Part shown: piece by piece, positions 22,306 through 34,465 of the stretch
Layout of the letters: each line of letters begins with the position of its first letter
Numbering within the stretch: position 1 is the first letter of the stretch
Assembly (NCBI RefSeq): GCF_000002235.5
Contig: NW_022145611.1
Coordinates: 1,664,754-1,728,753 of the forward strand
Reading direction: 5' to 3'
DNA length: 64,000 nucleotides
From: Strongylocentrotus purpuratus
Lineage: Eukaryota; Echinodermata; Echinoidea; Camarodonta; Strongylocentrotidae
Notes under the pieces: model-generated
The model's input: the letters and a program-made list of their open reading frames with translations, nothing else
The model's database searches: none
What the model was told of the DNA's origin: nothing
Position numbers and translations under genes: made by a program

Positions 22306-24118
22306 TAGAGAGTGAAAGAGGAAACGCTTAGAAGAAAATAGATAGAAACAATAAACACATGAAACAAAATGGTGCATGTCTTAGTGCACGTACAATGTAG
22401 CATGCCGATAAAAATGGAACATTCGTGGTACGTGCTACATAAATGGCCCTGATCAAAGTTTTTGAATACTTGTCCCAAAAAGATCTTCAATAATTATATA
22501 GACCACGATCGCAACTATTTTCGACTAATCAACTCAAAGATAATTCCAATACAAGTAACAAAATGGTAACCATAGAAACCATGTTCCGATTACGTAATAC
22601 GTTGTAAACGTTTACTTAAAAAGTAGAACATACATAAGTAGGAGTTTTAATTAATGTTATGTAAAAGATGTTACATTCGTACGCCACATACAGTAGGCAA
22701 AGCAGACGTTACCGTATGCTGTATATAAAAAGCATGTGTGTCCTTTATATAAAACTGTCTTGGACTCATCGAAAAGACTTTTGAGAGTCAAAGAATACAA
22801 ATATATAACGCGGTCGAAAGCGAGTTGTTGATTTGAACATGAGTTTACTCATAGAACATCCAACATATAACGTTACAGCGCTTTCATTCATATTGACAAG
22901 ACACTGGCGGTACATGGTAAAAATGATTCCTCATTTGACATTCGAATGAATGCCTTTAATTCAAAGTGTAAACGACCACCATGTTAACGCTCATCAAAGG
23001 AGTTTACTACCCTTTGCATCCGATGTGATAATATCACCATTGCAGTTTGAACAAGCGAATATCATTATTCTAAAACTGCAAAAAGTATGAGATTGTTTTA
23101 TTGGTTCTCTAAGTAAGTCAGCCTAACATAATATTAATATCTAAAAATCCTGATTATAAGTAAGCTCACACACACAATGTTTCGTTATCCATGATTCTAT
23201 ACTGAGATTTAAGTTTTAAAATAGATGATTGACACGTACTGGTGAAAGTCATGGGTTGTATTGAAATTAAATTAATGAATAACGTTGCATTACATTATCA
23301 AGCTTTGGCATTGCTGCTATCCCGCAACTATGTAAGCAGCTGAGGTTTAAGATAATAACTCACATTTTTATCCCCTCCTTTTATTAATACAATGCATCAA
23401 TTTCTTCGAAAGCAAGTGACAGAAAGCCATGCCAATTAGAAGCAAACTATTTACATTTCTTAGGTCTATATTCATAATATGCAAGAGTCAAACGACCTCT
23501 TAAAGCATGAAACTTGGACCAAGTTTCAGGATAATCTGATCAACAGCAAATGCAAGAAATAAAAGAATGTAATATCGAAAAAAGTCCGTCCTTCATATAT
23601 TTTAAAGAGGTTAGGAAATATTTCGTATCGACCCTTTGCCTAATGAAACCACGCAGTCTTTGTATCAATACCTGTGAAAAGGAGAGAATTTAGAATTCAA
23701 AGGGTTCATTTCACTAAATTATTAATTTTTCATTTCAACACAACTCTGGGGAAAGTTAATTACTGTTGCGCGTCAATCTATACAATACCGGTTTCAGCGG
23801 TCGAAACCGACCAATTCTTTTAAGGATTAAATTGTTAACATCACTGTGTGATGTTAAAAAAATATTACCTCAAGATAATAGTTAAAACATGAGGTTATCA
23901 ATGTCAGTCAGAATTATTGATGGACATTATAACTGGTACCTCGTGACCAAGTGGAGAGTAGTGGGCTAGTTGCCTTTACTGAGGGAGAAATATCCTTATA
24001 ATTTATCTGAACAGGCCAAAGTAGAAACTATTGAACGTCTTTCATCTCAGAAAACCTATTTAGAGTTGGTGTGATGTGTGCATTTCTAATTTTGAGAATG
24101 TTATATAGAATTAGTTAT
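22306..24118. other. No gene recognised
   Basis: No coding frame with splice sites, no clear repeat. One perfect small hairpin aacatcac-tgt-gtgatgtt near 23841. Confidence 0.4.
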
Positions 24119-24126
24119 CTCATAAC

Positions 24127-25067
24127 CAGGGCTCAAATTAATTTTTTGTCCACGGGGGCTCTATCCAAAAAAGAGCCCCCGTGAGCCTTCTTACGGGGGC
24201 TCTTTTAGTGCTGACGGTGGCTCTTATTTAAATACAAATGTCCATAGAATTGGTACCCATAAAACTCCTAAATTCCTTGTTTTTTATCATTATCATTTAT
24301 CGTCCACGAGCCGCGTAGTGGCGAGGCGATTTTTGTTTTTGCTATTTTGAACCCTTGTAAGACAGTGATGTTTTCCTGACATCTATTAACATGCGGAGCC
24401 TCGTCCACGAGCCGCGAAGCGCCAAGGCGATTTTTTTAGGTGCCATTTTGAACCCCCGTAAGTGACGCTTTCCTGGCATCTACTGACATCTACTACTACA
24501 TGATAGCATTTTTCTATGCACATCACATTTTCACTTGGCAACCCAAGGGGGAGGGTTAAACCCCCTAGATCCGCCCTGCAACATCTTTGGTCTTGTTCTT
24601 CTTCTCGATATTGATTTACTGGTCGAGGTACATAATTTGCTGGTCTTTTAGAATCACCAGATTTCAGGGGATTCACACTTTTCACAACGAAAAACATATT
24701 TCAGTCTTTGCGTGATCGTCTCCAGCTCCAGCAGATATTGGGCGTCAGCGTGCAAACCTGTAATACCGGCGCAGTTTAGCCACTGCTGACGGCCGCACAA
24801 TATAGTACGAGCTTCCGTTTTTTTTGTATCGGTAATACTCATAGAGATGGGAGAGATAGCGCCATCTAAGTTCCATTTCATTGGTTTAAGGTTTGAAAAT
24901 TGATACTCAATATTGTGTTAAAGTTATATCAGAAAAGAAAATCTTTATTTTATAATTCCACGGGGGCGATTTTTAATTTTGCAAACGCCCCCGTGAACAA
25001 CCTGACGGGGGCGATTACGGAGCTCACGGGGCGAATCGCCCACCGCCCCCGTGTATTTTGAGCGTTG
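24127..25067. mobile_element. hAT-like non-autonomous element (941 bp) with CGGGGGCTC repeats
   Basis: Ends CAGGGCTCAAAT and complement CAACGCTCAAAAT. Perfect 8-bp target duplication CTCATAAC at 24119-24126 and 25068-25075. Near both ends are short inverted GAGCCCCCGTG/CACGGGGGC units. The interior holds two copies (24302, 24403) of the GTCCACGAGCCGCG monomer that forms the array at 45.7-46.6 kb. The open frames here are not protein-like. Confidence 0.88.
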
Positions 25068-25075
25068 CTCATAAC

Positions 25076-25621
25076 GTAACTACCACCCCCCCCCCCCGAA
25101 AGTTGATTTATGTATTCAATTTGGTGCCAAATGCCAGCGGACATAGACAAATAAAAAAAAAAATATTAAAAACAAATACCTTTTGACAGGGAACCACAAA
25201 GGATTATGACAATAACAGATCTTCATGAACAGGCCGAGCTCCACCACAAAGGTGGGAAATGCCTTCAGTTAACACACACAACACACGCTCTCACTCACCC
25301 ACGCATGTTCCCCCACACGCACAGCAAAGTCATATGAATGTCTAATAATCAAAACACAATTGATGTTACACTCACACGAGGTCATATTGCGTAACATTGC
25401 GCTTTTGATATAAAAACAGTTTATAGACAAAACAGATTTTAAATTCATCGAGTAATTTGATTAGGTTATTATCTTTTGAGACCACTGGTAGAAGGTATAA
25501 GTGTTTCATGATATAGTAACAATGCCACTTTTGCATCATTGAAACTACACACACAACCAGGGTAATTAAGATTTCCATGGATTAAGGGATGGGGTAATAG
25601 TGTAAATGTAATAACCGCTAT
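25076..25621. other. No gene; one poly-C tract
   Basis: A 15-base C run at about 25083, a CA-rich stretch at 25270-25325, and otherwise unique AT-rich sequence. Confidence 0.4.
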
Positions 25622-25745
25622 GAGAGGGATAGTTGTTTTATAATCTCAAGAAGACTTGTCATCCTGCTATCAACCCTCGGCACGCCTCGGGGTGAAAGCA
25701 GGATGTAACGTCCCCTTGAGCCTATAAAAACAACTATGCCTCGAA
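25622..25745. repeat. About 124-bp imperfect palindrome
   Basis: The left arm has GAGGGATAGTTGTTTTATA, CTCAAG, GAC and CATCCTGCT in order. The complement of the right arm has GAGGCATAGTTGTTTTTATA, CTCAAG, GAC and CATCCTGCT. It can fold into one long hairpin with a short CTCGGCACGCC loop, so it is probably a foldback element. Confidence 0.7.
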
Positions 25746-25999
25746 TATTAAAGCAGTCTTTATATTTTTTATATACCGAATTCACAAACAAAACTACAAA
25801 GAATTCTTACATTATCTTTTTCTTGAGTAAAGAAGAATGGTTAAAGCATCACAGAAAATCTGAGACACTGTCTGTAAATCTTCGCTGGAAAGTTGCCTGA
25901 ATGTTACAATCATTCGGGAATCGCGCACACACTGCACATCCGCGCTTGCACAAAGAAACTTTGAAATGTAAACCATTGGGGATCTCACCAAAAATTATT

Positions 26000-26425
26000 T
26001 ATGTGGCCCGTCTACCGGGGCGCGTCTTATTTTTTCGTACCCTAGCGAGCCCAGATTGAGCTCGCGAAGGAAACATGCGCATGCGTACTCGCGAAGGAAA
26101 CCAGCGCATGCGCACATGGAATCAGGTAGGGTTGTTAATAGGGTGATAATAATTATACAACTCAACCTTTCATTAACTCATCGTTAGCTTAATCGGTAAA
26201 GACGGTGTAATACTAATAATACTTTGGAATTAACTTGAGGGTTCGAATCTTAGTATTTATTCAGTTGTTTTGCCTTTATAAATAGTGGGGCAAACTAATA
26301 AGTAATCAAAGTCTAATTGTTTGTGACCTCTTTTCAAGCTTTCGTAGCTTGTTATGTATAAAAATGAGTTCATACTGGAAACTGGGCTCGTTGGGGTACG
26401 AACAAATAAGACGCAACCGGGGCAT
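26000..26425. mobile_element. Inverted-repeat element containing a tRNA-like segment
   Basis: The ends share CGTCTTATTTTTTCGTACCC and CGAGCCCAG against the complement of the right end with a few mismatches, over about 35-45 bases. Inside, 26180-26255 looks like a decayed tRNA: A-box-like TTAGCTTAATCGGTAAAG and B-box-like GGGTTCGAATC. A short direct duplication of CTCGCGAAGGAAAC also lies inside. No target duplication is evident. Confidence 0.6.
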
Positions 26426-28907
26426 GCGGGCATCTTTTAAAAGACTCTTGACAGGTAGGCGGGCATGGCTAAAATCATGACTCCAATTTCGACCAATCAG
26501 ATGGCTAGATTTCTAAAGAGAGGTATATAATAATTGATATTAGTTGGTAAGTAATTCAAATTTTGGTTTCAATTTCAAATTGGTCTAATTGTGTGTTTCA
26601 ATTCAGTTACTTTTGTTAAAAACAATGCCCTGACCACTAACTTCAGCGAAATATCTCTTTATGAAGCATTAACCATTACACGACAATGTTTTTTAAATTA
26701 TTTCCCATGATCTACTTCAAACACAATAGCAACTACTTTTGAAGAAAAAAAATCAACCTAACGCAATTTCAATAGGTTCGTGCGTCACATATTGAAATGT
26801 GGGAACATAACAATCACACATTATGTAATGATTTCTATGGGATGTACAATAGAGCCCTTGAGTTGATTTTTCGAAAACAGTTGCTATCATATTTCTAATA
26901 CTTTTCATAGTATATAATAATAATAATAATATTTAATTTTTATATAACTTTTTATATAACGGTTAGAGTGGATGTTCAAATTGAAGTTTTGTATGTAATT
27001 CATTCTTCATGAAGGATTTTACATATTAGGACCACTACTTCCAGCCTAGGGGACAACTACCCCGGCCCGGACAACTTTTGATATTTTGCTTCGTGCAAAT
27101 CGTAAAAGTCTGCGTGACTGCCATTATACCGTTTGAGGTTCAAGTTTCAAACTTTATATAATAGCGAAGTAACGGTTCAGGATTTTATTTTTGGATTGGG
27201 GGGGGGGGGGGGGGAGGAGGGGAGATGATATGTAGAAGATGCAGGCATAGCATGAATATGTAAAACCCTGCAGTACTCCCTCCACCATAAAAATCTTCCA
27301 GTCTCTTTGTTGAATGATACTTTCGTCTCTCTATAGGTGGTAAATCCGATCAAGCGGTTCCACTACTCTCTGTCTTTAATCTCCTCCATTATTTTTATCT
27401 TCTGGCCTTTTACTCCTCTCTCTTCAAGCCATTTCTTCATGCTATTCATCCAAAGTATTCTTTTTATTTCTCTACTTCCCCTTGATATTGCTCATCAGCC
27501 ATTAATCTCACAAGACTGTGCCTGATCCTTATAAAACAAAAGGATGTCTGCAAACATCCTATTTCAAATCACATTTAAGCAAATTGCTAAAATGTCTTGT
27601 TAAACAACAGCTCCAAAACAGATCAAGACAAATTTCACAAAGTGGCTTCACACGAATGAAATGTGAGGCAAATATTTATATTAAATTGTAATAATAACAT
27701 GCAAATTGTAATAAAAATGCTTACTAACAACTGCATTGGTTATTGTTATTGAAGTAGGATATGACGAAATCTTGTTAACCCGTCAAGCTCATTTCTTCAC
27801 TTCTTGAGCCGTTAAATCGACCGCTGTTCTAGCTTGAAGGGCAAGAAAATCGTTGGGATATTTTCTCACTCCGAGCATCTGTTTTTTCCTCTTTCATTTG
27901 CTCGTTCATAACATGGGGAATAAATATTCATAATATTGATTGTTATTTTGCTCGACGAAAATATGGTGTATATATTATGTAAATCGAATTTTCAAGTCAC
28001 ATGTTATATATCTTTACGTATCATGTAAATCAGCCATTCCGCGTAAGGGTCATCATCTAACTCAAAATTTGGAATTGAGATATATGATATCTACATGTAT
28101 ATCAATTATTTAGCAAAAAGAATTGTTAATTTGAATACATCCACAACTCCATGCATATCCCCCTTCTCATTTTCTTTATTTACAGCCTGTACAAAATGAT
28201 TCAATAAACATCATTCAAAAATAGGTCAGGAAAAGTCCAAAGAGACCCAAGGTTTGTCACAGGCAAGTGCCTTCTGGCACTGCCTACACTACCTTTGTAT
28301 CCAAGTTAAAGCCTTTATTGTGGTTGGGTATTGAGCAGGTAATCAAATTTAGTTAACCTTTTCTGATTTTTACAAAACTCAAAAGTCTTCCAAGGAAATG
28401 TCTTGTTTGTGCGAGTCACGCAAAACATGCATTTTCAATTTTGCCAGAAATAAAGAACGTGTTTGAAATACTTCATAAGTATACACGACGGTTCAGAAAA
28501 GAAAAAAATATTTCCATCTGGCTTTTTAGATTTGAAAAAGATGGGCACTTCATGAGTATATTCACGCTATAATAGTCACATTGATAGTTGAGGTGAAGCT
28601 CACAATCTTATATTGGCATTATCATTAAAACATTATGGACCAACAAATCTGAAGTCTTTATGTGAATCCATAGATCATTACTGATTGATGTGATGGTTTA
28701 ACAGCTTGAGACTGTAGTATATACTGTTGATATTCTAAAGAAAGGATTTTTACAACATTTTAAAATCAAATTAAATTTTGTAACATTACCCTTATCATGT
28801 TTTCTATATCTTACAGATTACCTGATACAAGTTATGCCTGTGAATTGAAAAGAAGAGGCTGATATTTGTTATTGGGTCAATATTATTCAAAGCCAATTAG
28901 GAAGCCA
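26426..28907. other. No gene recognised
   Basis: AT-rich. A G run of about 16 bases at 27198-27213 follows TTTTGGATT. No splice-bounded coding frame found. Confidence 0.4.
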
Positions 28908-29132
28908 GAGGAGGCGCGATGGCTGAGAGGTAGAGCAGTGGCCTCGTAACTGGGAGATACTGGGTTCGTTACCAAGTCAATACGCCAGTTCCCCTTTGGT
29001 AAGGCATTAAACCTCATTACCAAGTCCCTCGGAGAGGACTTAAGCCGTCGATCCCTTGCTTTTTTAGTTAAAAGCATAAATATGCCTTCTTAGCATTCAG
29101 GTAAGATAATAATCATCAAACAAACAAACAAA
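28908..29132 (+). mobile_element. tRNA-derived SINE, copy 2
   Basis: Same family as the copy at 16554, with shared start GAGGAGGCGCGAT, A box GGCTGAGAGGTAGAGCAG and B-box region GGGTTCGTTACC. The body is TTTGGTAAGGCATTAAACC, CATTACCAAGTCCC, GGACTTAAGCCGTCG. It ends in a (CAAA)n tail. The longer body and simple-repeat tail make the SINE identity clear. Confidence 0.85.
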
Positions 29133-29527
29133 CAGTTTGCCAGTAAAATGCAGACAGATATCAACTTTACAATTCTAAAATATGATTTTGAACTCACTTT
29201 TACTTCAATATGAAAGGAGGTCAATATAGTGTTGTCGAGAAACATTATTTTCAACCGGCCACGGGAGTCACTACAATAAAATAATGTTTTCACTTAAAAT
29301 ATATTTGTCAAGACTTGTTTCTATGTTAAAATATTTTGTTTACTATAACCCTCCCAAATTAATGTATAGTAGACAATAAATTGATATGCTGTTGATATGC
29401 TTTTTCCGGAACAGTTTAGATGCATTTTTTTTCAAATATCACGCGAGTGACGCTTGAATGGCTGAAGTTGTAAATATATACTTAGTTAAAAATGGAAAAT
29501 AGATATTCATAGTTTTTCATAATAAAT

Positions 29528-29920
29528 GATTGCATCCAACTTATGTTTTGTGCTAATTATCTCTTCAGGTGAACATCTGAAGCTAACATATTTCAAAATT
29601 GAATTGCTCTTTTTCACTTTCCATGACTAGGCTTGAGAATGAATGAAAAGAATGTAAAGATTGCATCCAACTTATGTTTTGTGCTAATTATCTCTTCAGG
29701 TGAACATCTGAAGCTAACATATTTCAAAATTGAATTGCTCTTTTTCACTTTCCATGACTAGGCTTGAGAATGAATGAAAAGAATGTAAAGATTGCATCCA
29801 ACTTATGTTTTGTGCTAATTATCTCTTCAGGTGAACATCTGAAGCTAACATATTTCAAAATTGAATTGCTCTTTTTCACTTTCCATGACTAGGCTTGAGA
29901 ATGAATGAAAAGAATGTAAA
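29528..29920. repeat. Perfect 131-bp tandem triplication
   Basis: Three consecutive 131-base units starting GATTGCATCCAACTTATG at 29528, 29659 and 29790. I see no differences between them, so the expansion is recent. No coding content. Confidence 0.95.
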
Positions 29921-31918
29921 GAGAATTACGAGAAACAAACTTTACTGGAAATAAGTTGTTTATTTTATTAAAAATAAAAAGACGCACCTATATACGCAAT
30001 GTTTTCTACCGGATGCAAACGGATTTTGTGGAAAGGCATTGATAAGCTAAAAATAAGCAATTGTGGCATTACAGAAATAACGGTAATGCAAGCATATATT
30101 AAAAGGGTTTGAGTTAAGAATAGAGAGTCCCTTCATTTGACACTTGCAATGAGTCAGTTTGTTCAGCATCTCAAATTAGTTGCTTCGAAACATGATGATA
30201 ATGATGATAATGTCAAATGTATCATTAGAATTTAACAAGTTGATTATCGTGATGTATTGTACTAACCATTTACGCCGTGTAAAATATTAAGTAGGTACAG
30301 CGCGTAATTAGCAAAACCCCGCAATCGAATATAAGTACCAACAAAATATTCAGAGAAAAAACCCAAAACAAACAACAAACAAACAAAAGATTAATGTACA
30401 AATAAAATTCGGTTGACTTACCCAGCAACACATGAATCAGGTAGAGTGTGAAGATCGTGTTCTTTTTCATTGTGAAGAACATTTTAACTTTCTTTCTCCA
30501 TCAGCAAACAATAAACAAGACAAACAGCATACTTTGAGACGCTTATTTCCAAAATGCTTAACAAAAATAAAGTTGATGAATGGCGCCAAACTGTTTCCGA
30601 GTTCTTCTCCCCTCTCCTCACTACGTATCTGTAGAGAAAAATACCTAGTTCATCCGATGCTCGTGGCTAAATGATTGTCTGGAATGATTACATGGATTCT
30701 AATAAATGGCCATACAGGAGACAGTCATCTCGCAATGAACAATTACATACAAATACGACCGTGTTCTACCAGCTCCGCTCTTCGCTGATAGGCTGATAAT
30801 GAATAGACGCACTAATTCTTTGCCGCGCCTCGCAGTGCACTTTTAATTACGGTATACCGCTAACGCTTGGATTACCATCATATTGAAGTTTTGTTTGCAT
30901 CAAACCTGAACCCATTAAGCATCTTTATTAATGCATACAAATGTAAAATTATATGGCAAAGAAGGTCAATACATCTTTTGTTGTAGCAACATTTATTGGC
31001 GTCGAGACCCAGTCTTTATATTTAACTTCGAATCCTCACATAACACTTGATATAAACACATTCTGTAAAACCCGGCACAAGTGTGGAATTGATAGTAATG
31101 ATGTTACGCCTAACATTAACATCATGAAAAGGAACAGTGGCACGTTCGTGGGAGGACACCTCGCGCATTGGTGTTTTGTTGAACAAAGAGTAGGCAAGCA
31201 ATTTTTCGAATTGTAACCAAATCATAATGTATACGTCATTGTGAAGTACCTCGTTATGATTTATTGAATTCTTTCCTTAACGCGTTTACGAATAATTGTT
31301 TTTCATTATACCGAATTCAGATTGCACATTTTACGGTTTGTTGGGCAGGGCAAGCCATAATGACCCGTCGACAACCTAGCAACATCCTAGCAACAAATGT
31401 ATGCAATTTCACATTCTCTATTGAGATACGATAATTCGTGATCGGTGATTGAAATGTTTCGTAGCGTGGCACTTCATAAAGGCGTCAAGCATTACATTAA
31501 ACAAATAATAACGAAATTGGCCTATTGCTTGTAAGTTCAATTCCATGATAAGGCTCGTTCCGATATAACGCTATACATAAACACGACAAAAATGCAGCGT
31601 TCTTTGTTTGATGACGTAAAAATAAGCTTCATAACACAAAGCACATCAAATACGCGCAAGTTCCTTGTTGCGCGCAGTTGCCATTGATTTACACGTACAA
31701 AGCCGCTGCGGACAGGGAATGGCATTCAAGGACGAGGAGAGGATGGGCTGGGGGGGGGGGGGGGGGGGGCCGTACCCCGCTTTTATAAACATCATTTCAC
31801 ATAATGAACAAATGATTGACAGGTAAACGCAAGGTCTGTGGTTTTGATGCAATGGCGCACTGGGTACAGGTAAATAAATGGGAATCATATTTCGAATGAA
31901 TGTATGATTGAAATTTTC
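29921..31918. other. No gene recognised
   Basis: Only short open frames without recognisable domains. A G run of about 20 bases at 31750-31769. Confidence 0.4.
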
Positions 31919-31922
31919 TTAA

Positions 31923-32119
31923 AGGCACACTGTCCTACTTGTAGCTACTTGCTCCCTCTATATAGAAAACTTACCAAATCGGTGCCTGTTGGTCCCCCAT
32001 GATCCTCTTTTTCTTATGTTAAATGATAGCTGAGTTAATGAGATGGCCACCTGTCACAGTGACCTCGCTGGCTCGCTGGGTGGTCTAATCCCTTCTGGCT
32101 GAAGTAGTAAAGCCTCCCT
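31923..32119. mobile_element. Possible TTAA-flanked short element (197 bp)
   Basis: TTAA at 31919-31922 and 32120-32123 flank ends AGGCACACTGTCCTACTT and complement AGGGAGGCTTTACTACTT (imperfect inverted repeat, about five mismatches). This is weaker than the TTAA elements at 40570 and 44001. Confidence 0.45.
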
Positions 32120-32123
32120 TTAA

Positions 32124-33250
32124 GGGAAAATATATTTTTGAATTTGTTTAGTACACGGCAAAACACATCACAGAGTTTCCAATTTGTGTTTGATTGATTG
32201 CACCTCCAATCATTTATGACTTTCTTATTTTTAATCGGTTTGTGCTCAAACTTCACTGACCTGTTTTTCTCATTTTCTGCTACCTTTAAAACAAACTTGA
32301 TATCAGGGTGGAATTCCCCTTTGATGGATGCAATCTACAATGTACTTATAAAGTAGATTCAAAAGCAAATTCAAAATATTAGAAATCGCAATCAAAGGGG
32401 AAAATACCAAACCATTACACCCTATATGTGGTTTGTTTGTTCTTGTCCTAGATCGAGGCTCGGTGAAGCACTCAGGGATGAAATGCGAAGTGATATTTCG
32501 CTTTGATGCATTGTTAACTCTGTAAATATTGAACTCCCTAATGGCTGGAACCTCGGAGACATGATGCGGAAAATCATTATCGCAATAGATAAATATGTTT
32601 TTCTGATCATAACATTGGGCGGAAATTCGCAGGCGGCATTATCAGAAGTGCAAGAAATTTTATTCAAATTGATTTTTAGAATCATTTTCTACCATTCATT
32701 CAAAAGTATATTTACATGTTTCTTTATCCTTTTTTCTTTCCATTTTGCGTGAATCACAACAAAGCAATATGTTCTCATCAACTGTTGAATGAAATTAATT
32801 ACGCCTGTAAAACATCCCGTGTGCATGATTTAGAAGTGAACAAGACTAGATCGATGTAGAGGGAAAGGGAACAAATGTCATTCATTTTAGGGGTATTAAT
32901 ACCCTCCTAAATAACTCCCAGACAATAATTATCGATCTAATAATTAAATTAAAGGGTAGTTCATCGGGGTAAATGCTTCAGAGTATTCTCGAGAAGGTAC
33001 TGTCTTAATTATTGGGTAGTTCTCCACGGGTACTTCTGCCATGCAGTTCTTCTTGGTCGCTATCCTAGAGGTAGTCTCTAGGGATAATATGCATAGTGGT
33101 TTCCGTAGAACTGTATTATTTGCTGAATTGAAAAAAATATACATCACTACATCACACTATCAATTCAATTCAATTCTATAACTGCTTTGAATGATAATGC
33201 TTTGCAGCCAAATGCTGATTGCGCGTGTTTACAGCACTTCAATGATAATA
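32124..33250. other. No gene recognised
   Basis: A (CAATT)3 run at 33161-33175 may be the tail of a minus-strand LINE copy. No coding frame. Confidence 0.4.
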
Positions 33251-33269
33251 AATGAATAATAATAATGAT

Positions 33270-34075
33270 AACTACACAACAACACGAACCAGTGAAGATC
33301 AAAGATGAAAACATCGAAAATGTTCCAAAATACAAATATATGGGCACAACAATCGATAATAAACTTTTAAAAAAATGATGAGTGTACGTCCATTGTGGCG
33401 AGGGCTCAAACGATAATGTTCTATTTTAGGAAACTGAGCTCTCTACATGTTGATAGACCTATCTTAAGTCTTTTTATCAAATCCATTGTCGAGAGTATTT
33501 TTCTTTTCAATTGTGTTGTTTGGTTTGGGGCATGTAGGAAGGATGACTTTAGGAAAATGGAAAGTGTAGTTAAGAGGGCGAGTAAAATAACAGGAAAAAA
33601 AGAAACTTGGCAGAAGAATGCAACCCATGAATTCCCCAAAAGCTAAACAGATCATTGCAAATGAGAATCACAATCTAAATTACTTATATGAATTATTACG
33701 GTCAGGAAGAAGAATGCGCTCATTGAAATGTCGCACAGGTCGATATTTGGGCTCATAATTATGTTCCATATTCCGTTCGTTTGTACAGTCAAATGGAGTG
33801 AGGAGCATGTGGGCCCAAGAATCGGCTTGGCATGGTTTTCTTTCATTCCTTCCTTCACACTGCTGTTCTATCATTTTCATCATTTTCAATGTGTAATACT
33901 AGAATATAAGAATATTTCTATCTTGTCTATCTTTTATCTTGATGGTTCTTCTATGATTATAAACACAACGATATAGTTTCTCAAATATTTGTACAATGTG
34001 TGACTAAAACAAATTTCCATGTATTCTTTTGAATTTGGATGAATAAAAAGAATTGAATTGAATTGAACCGAATAA
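33270..34075 (+). mobile_element. LINE remnant: RT C-terminal region with (TTGAA)n tail
   Basis: Translation with frame changes gives VPKYKYMGTTIDNKL, then MARAQTIMFYFRKLSSLHVD, PILSLFIKSIVESIFLFNC and KMESVVKRASKITGK, then YELLRSGRRMRSLKCRT. This order (YLG..ID..L, LR.L......L..FY...IES....C...W, A.KI.G, L.SGRR) is the thumb/connection region of CR1/L2/Rex-like non-LTR elements. It ends in AATAAA followed by a short GAATT repeat at about 34045-34070. 5'-truncated and inactive. Confidence 0.8.
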
Positions 34076-34465
34076 TGATAATAACTGGGTGTTTTTTCCC
34101 AGTGTAACCACACGAGTTTTAATACTGCTTGTCATGCGAGCATCAGCATTTGCCAGGTACCTATTTACATCTGGTAGGAGAGTGATAACTGTGGATTAAT
34201 TTCTTGCCAACATAAAATTACATTAGTAAGGGGCTGGAACACGTCCACGATTTAACTGGAGCCGTTTTTTTTCTCATTATTTTTGTATATTTTCATAATC
34301 TCATAAAATCGTTATTTTCGGATGTTAGAGGCGATCACACCTCCAGAAAAAAGGTGAGGTTTTATGTTACGTTGACACTATGTTCCCGGCGGCCACATAT
34401 AGCTCCGTTTAGTCTCATTTCACAACGCCCCATATCGTCAGAGTCAGCAGCCATATTTGATTTCT

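Noticed and set aside
33161..33175. (CAATT)3 as tail of a minus-strand LINE
   Set aside because: Only three units and no recognisable RT or 3' UTR next to it.
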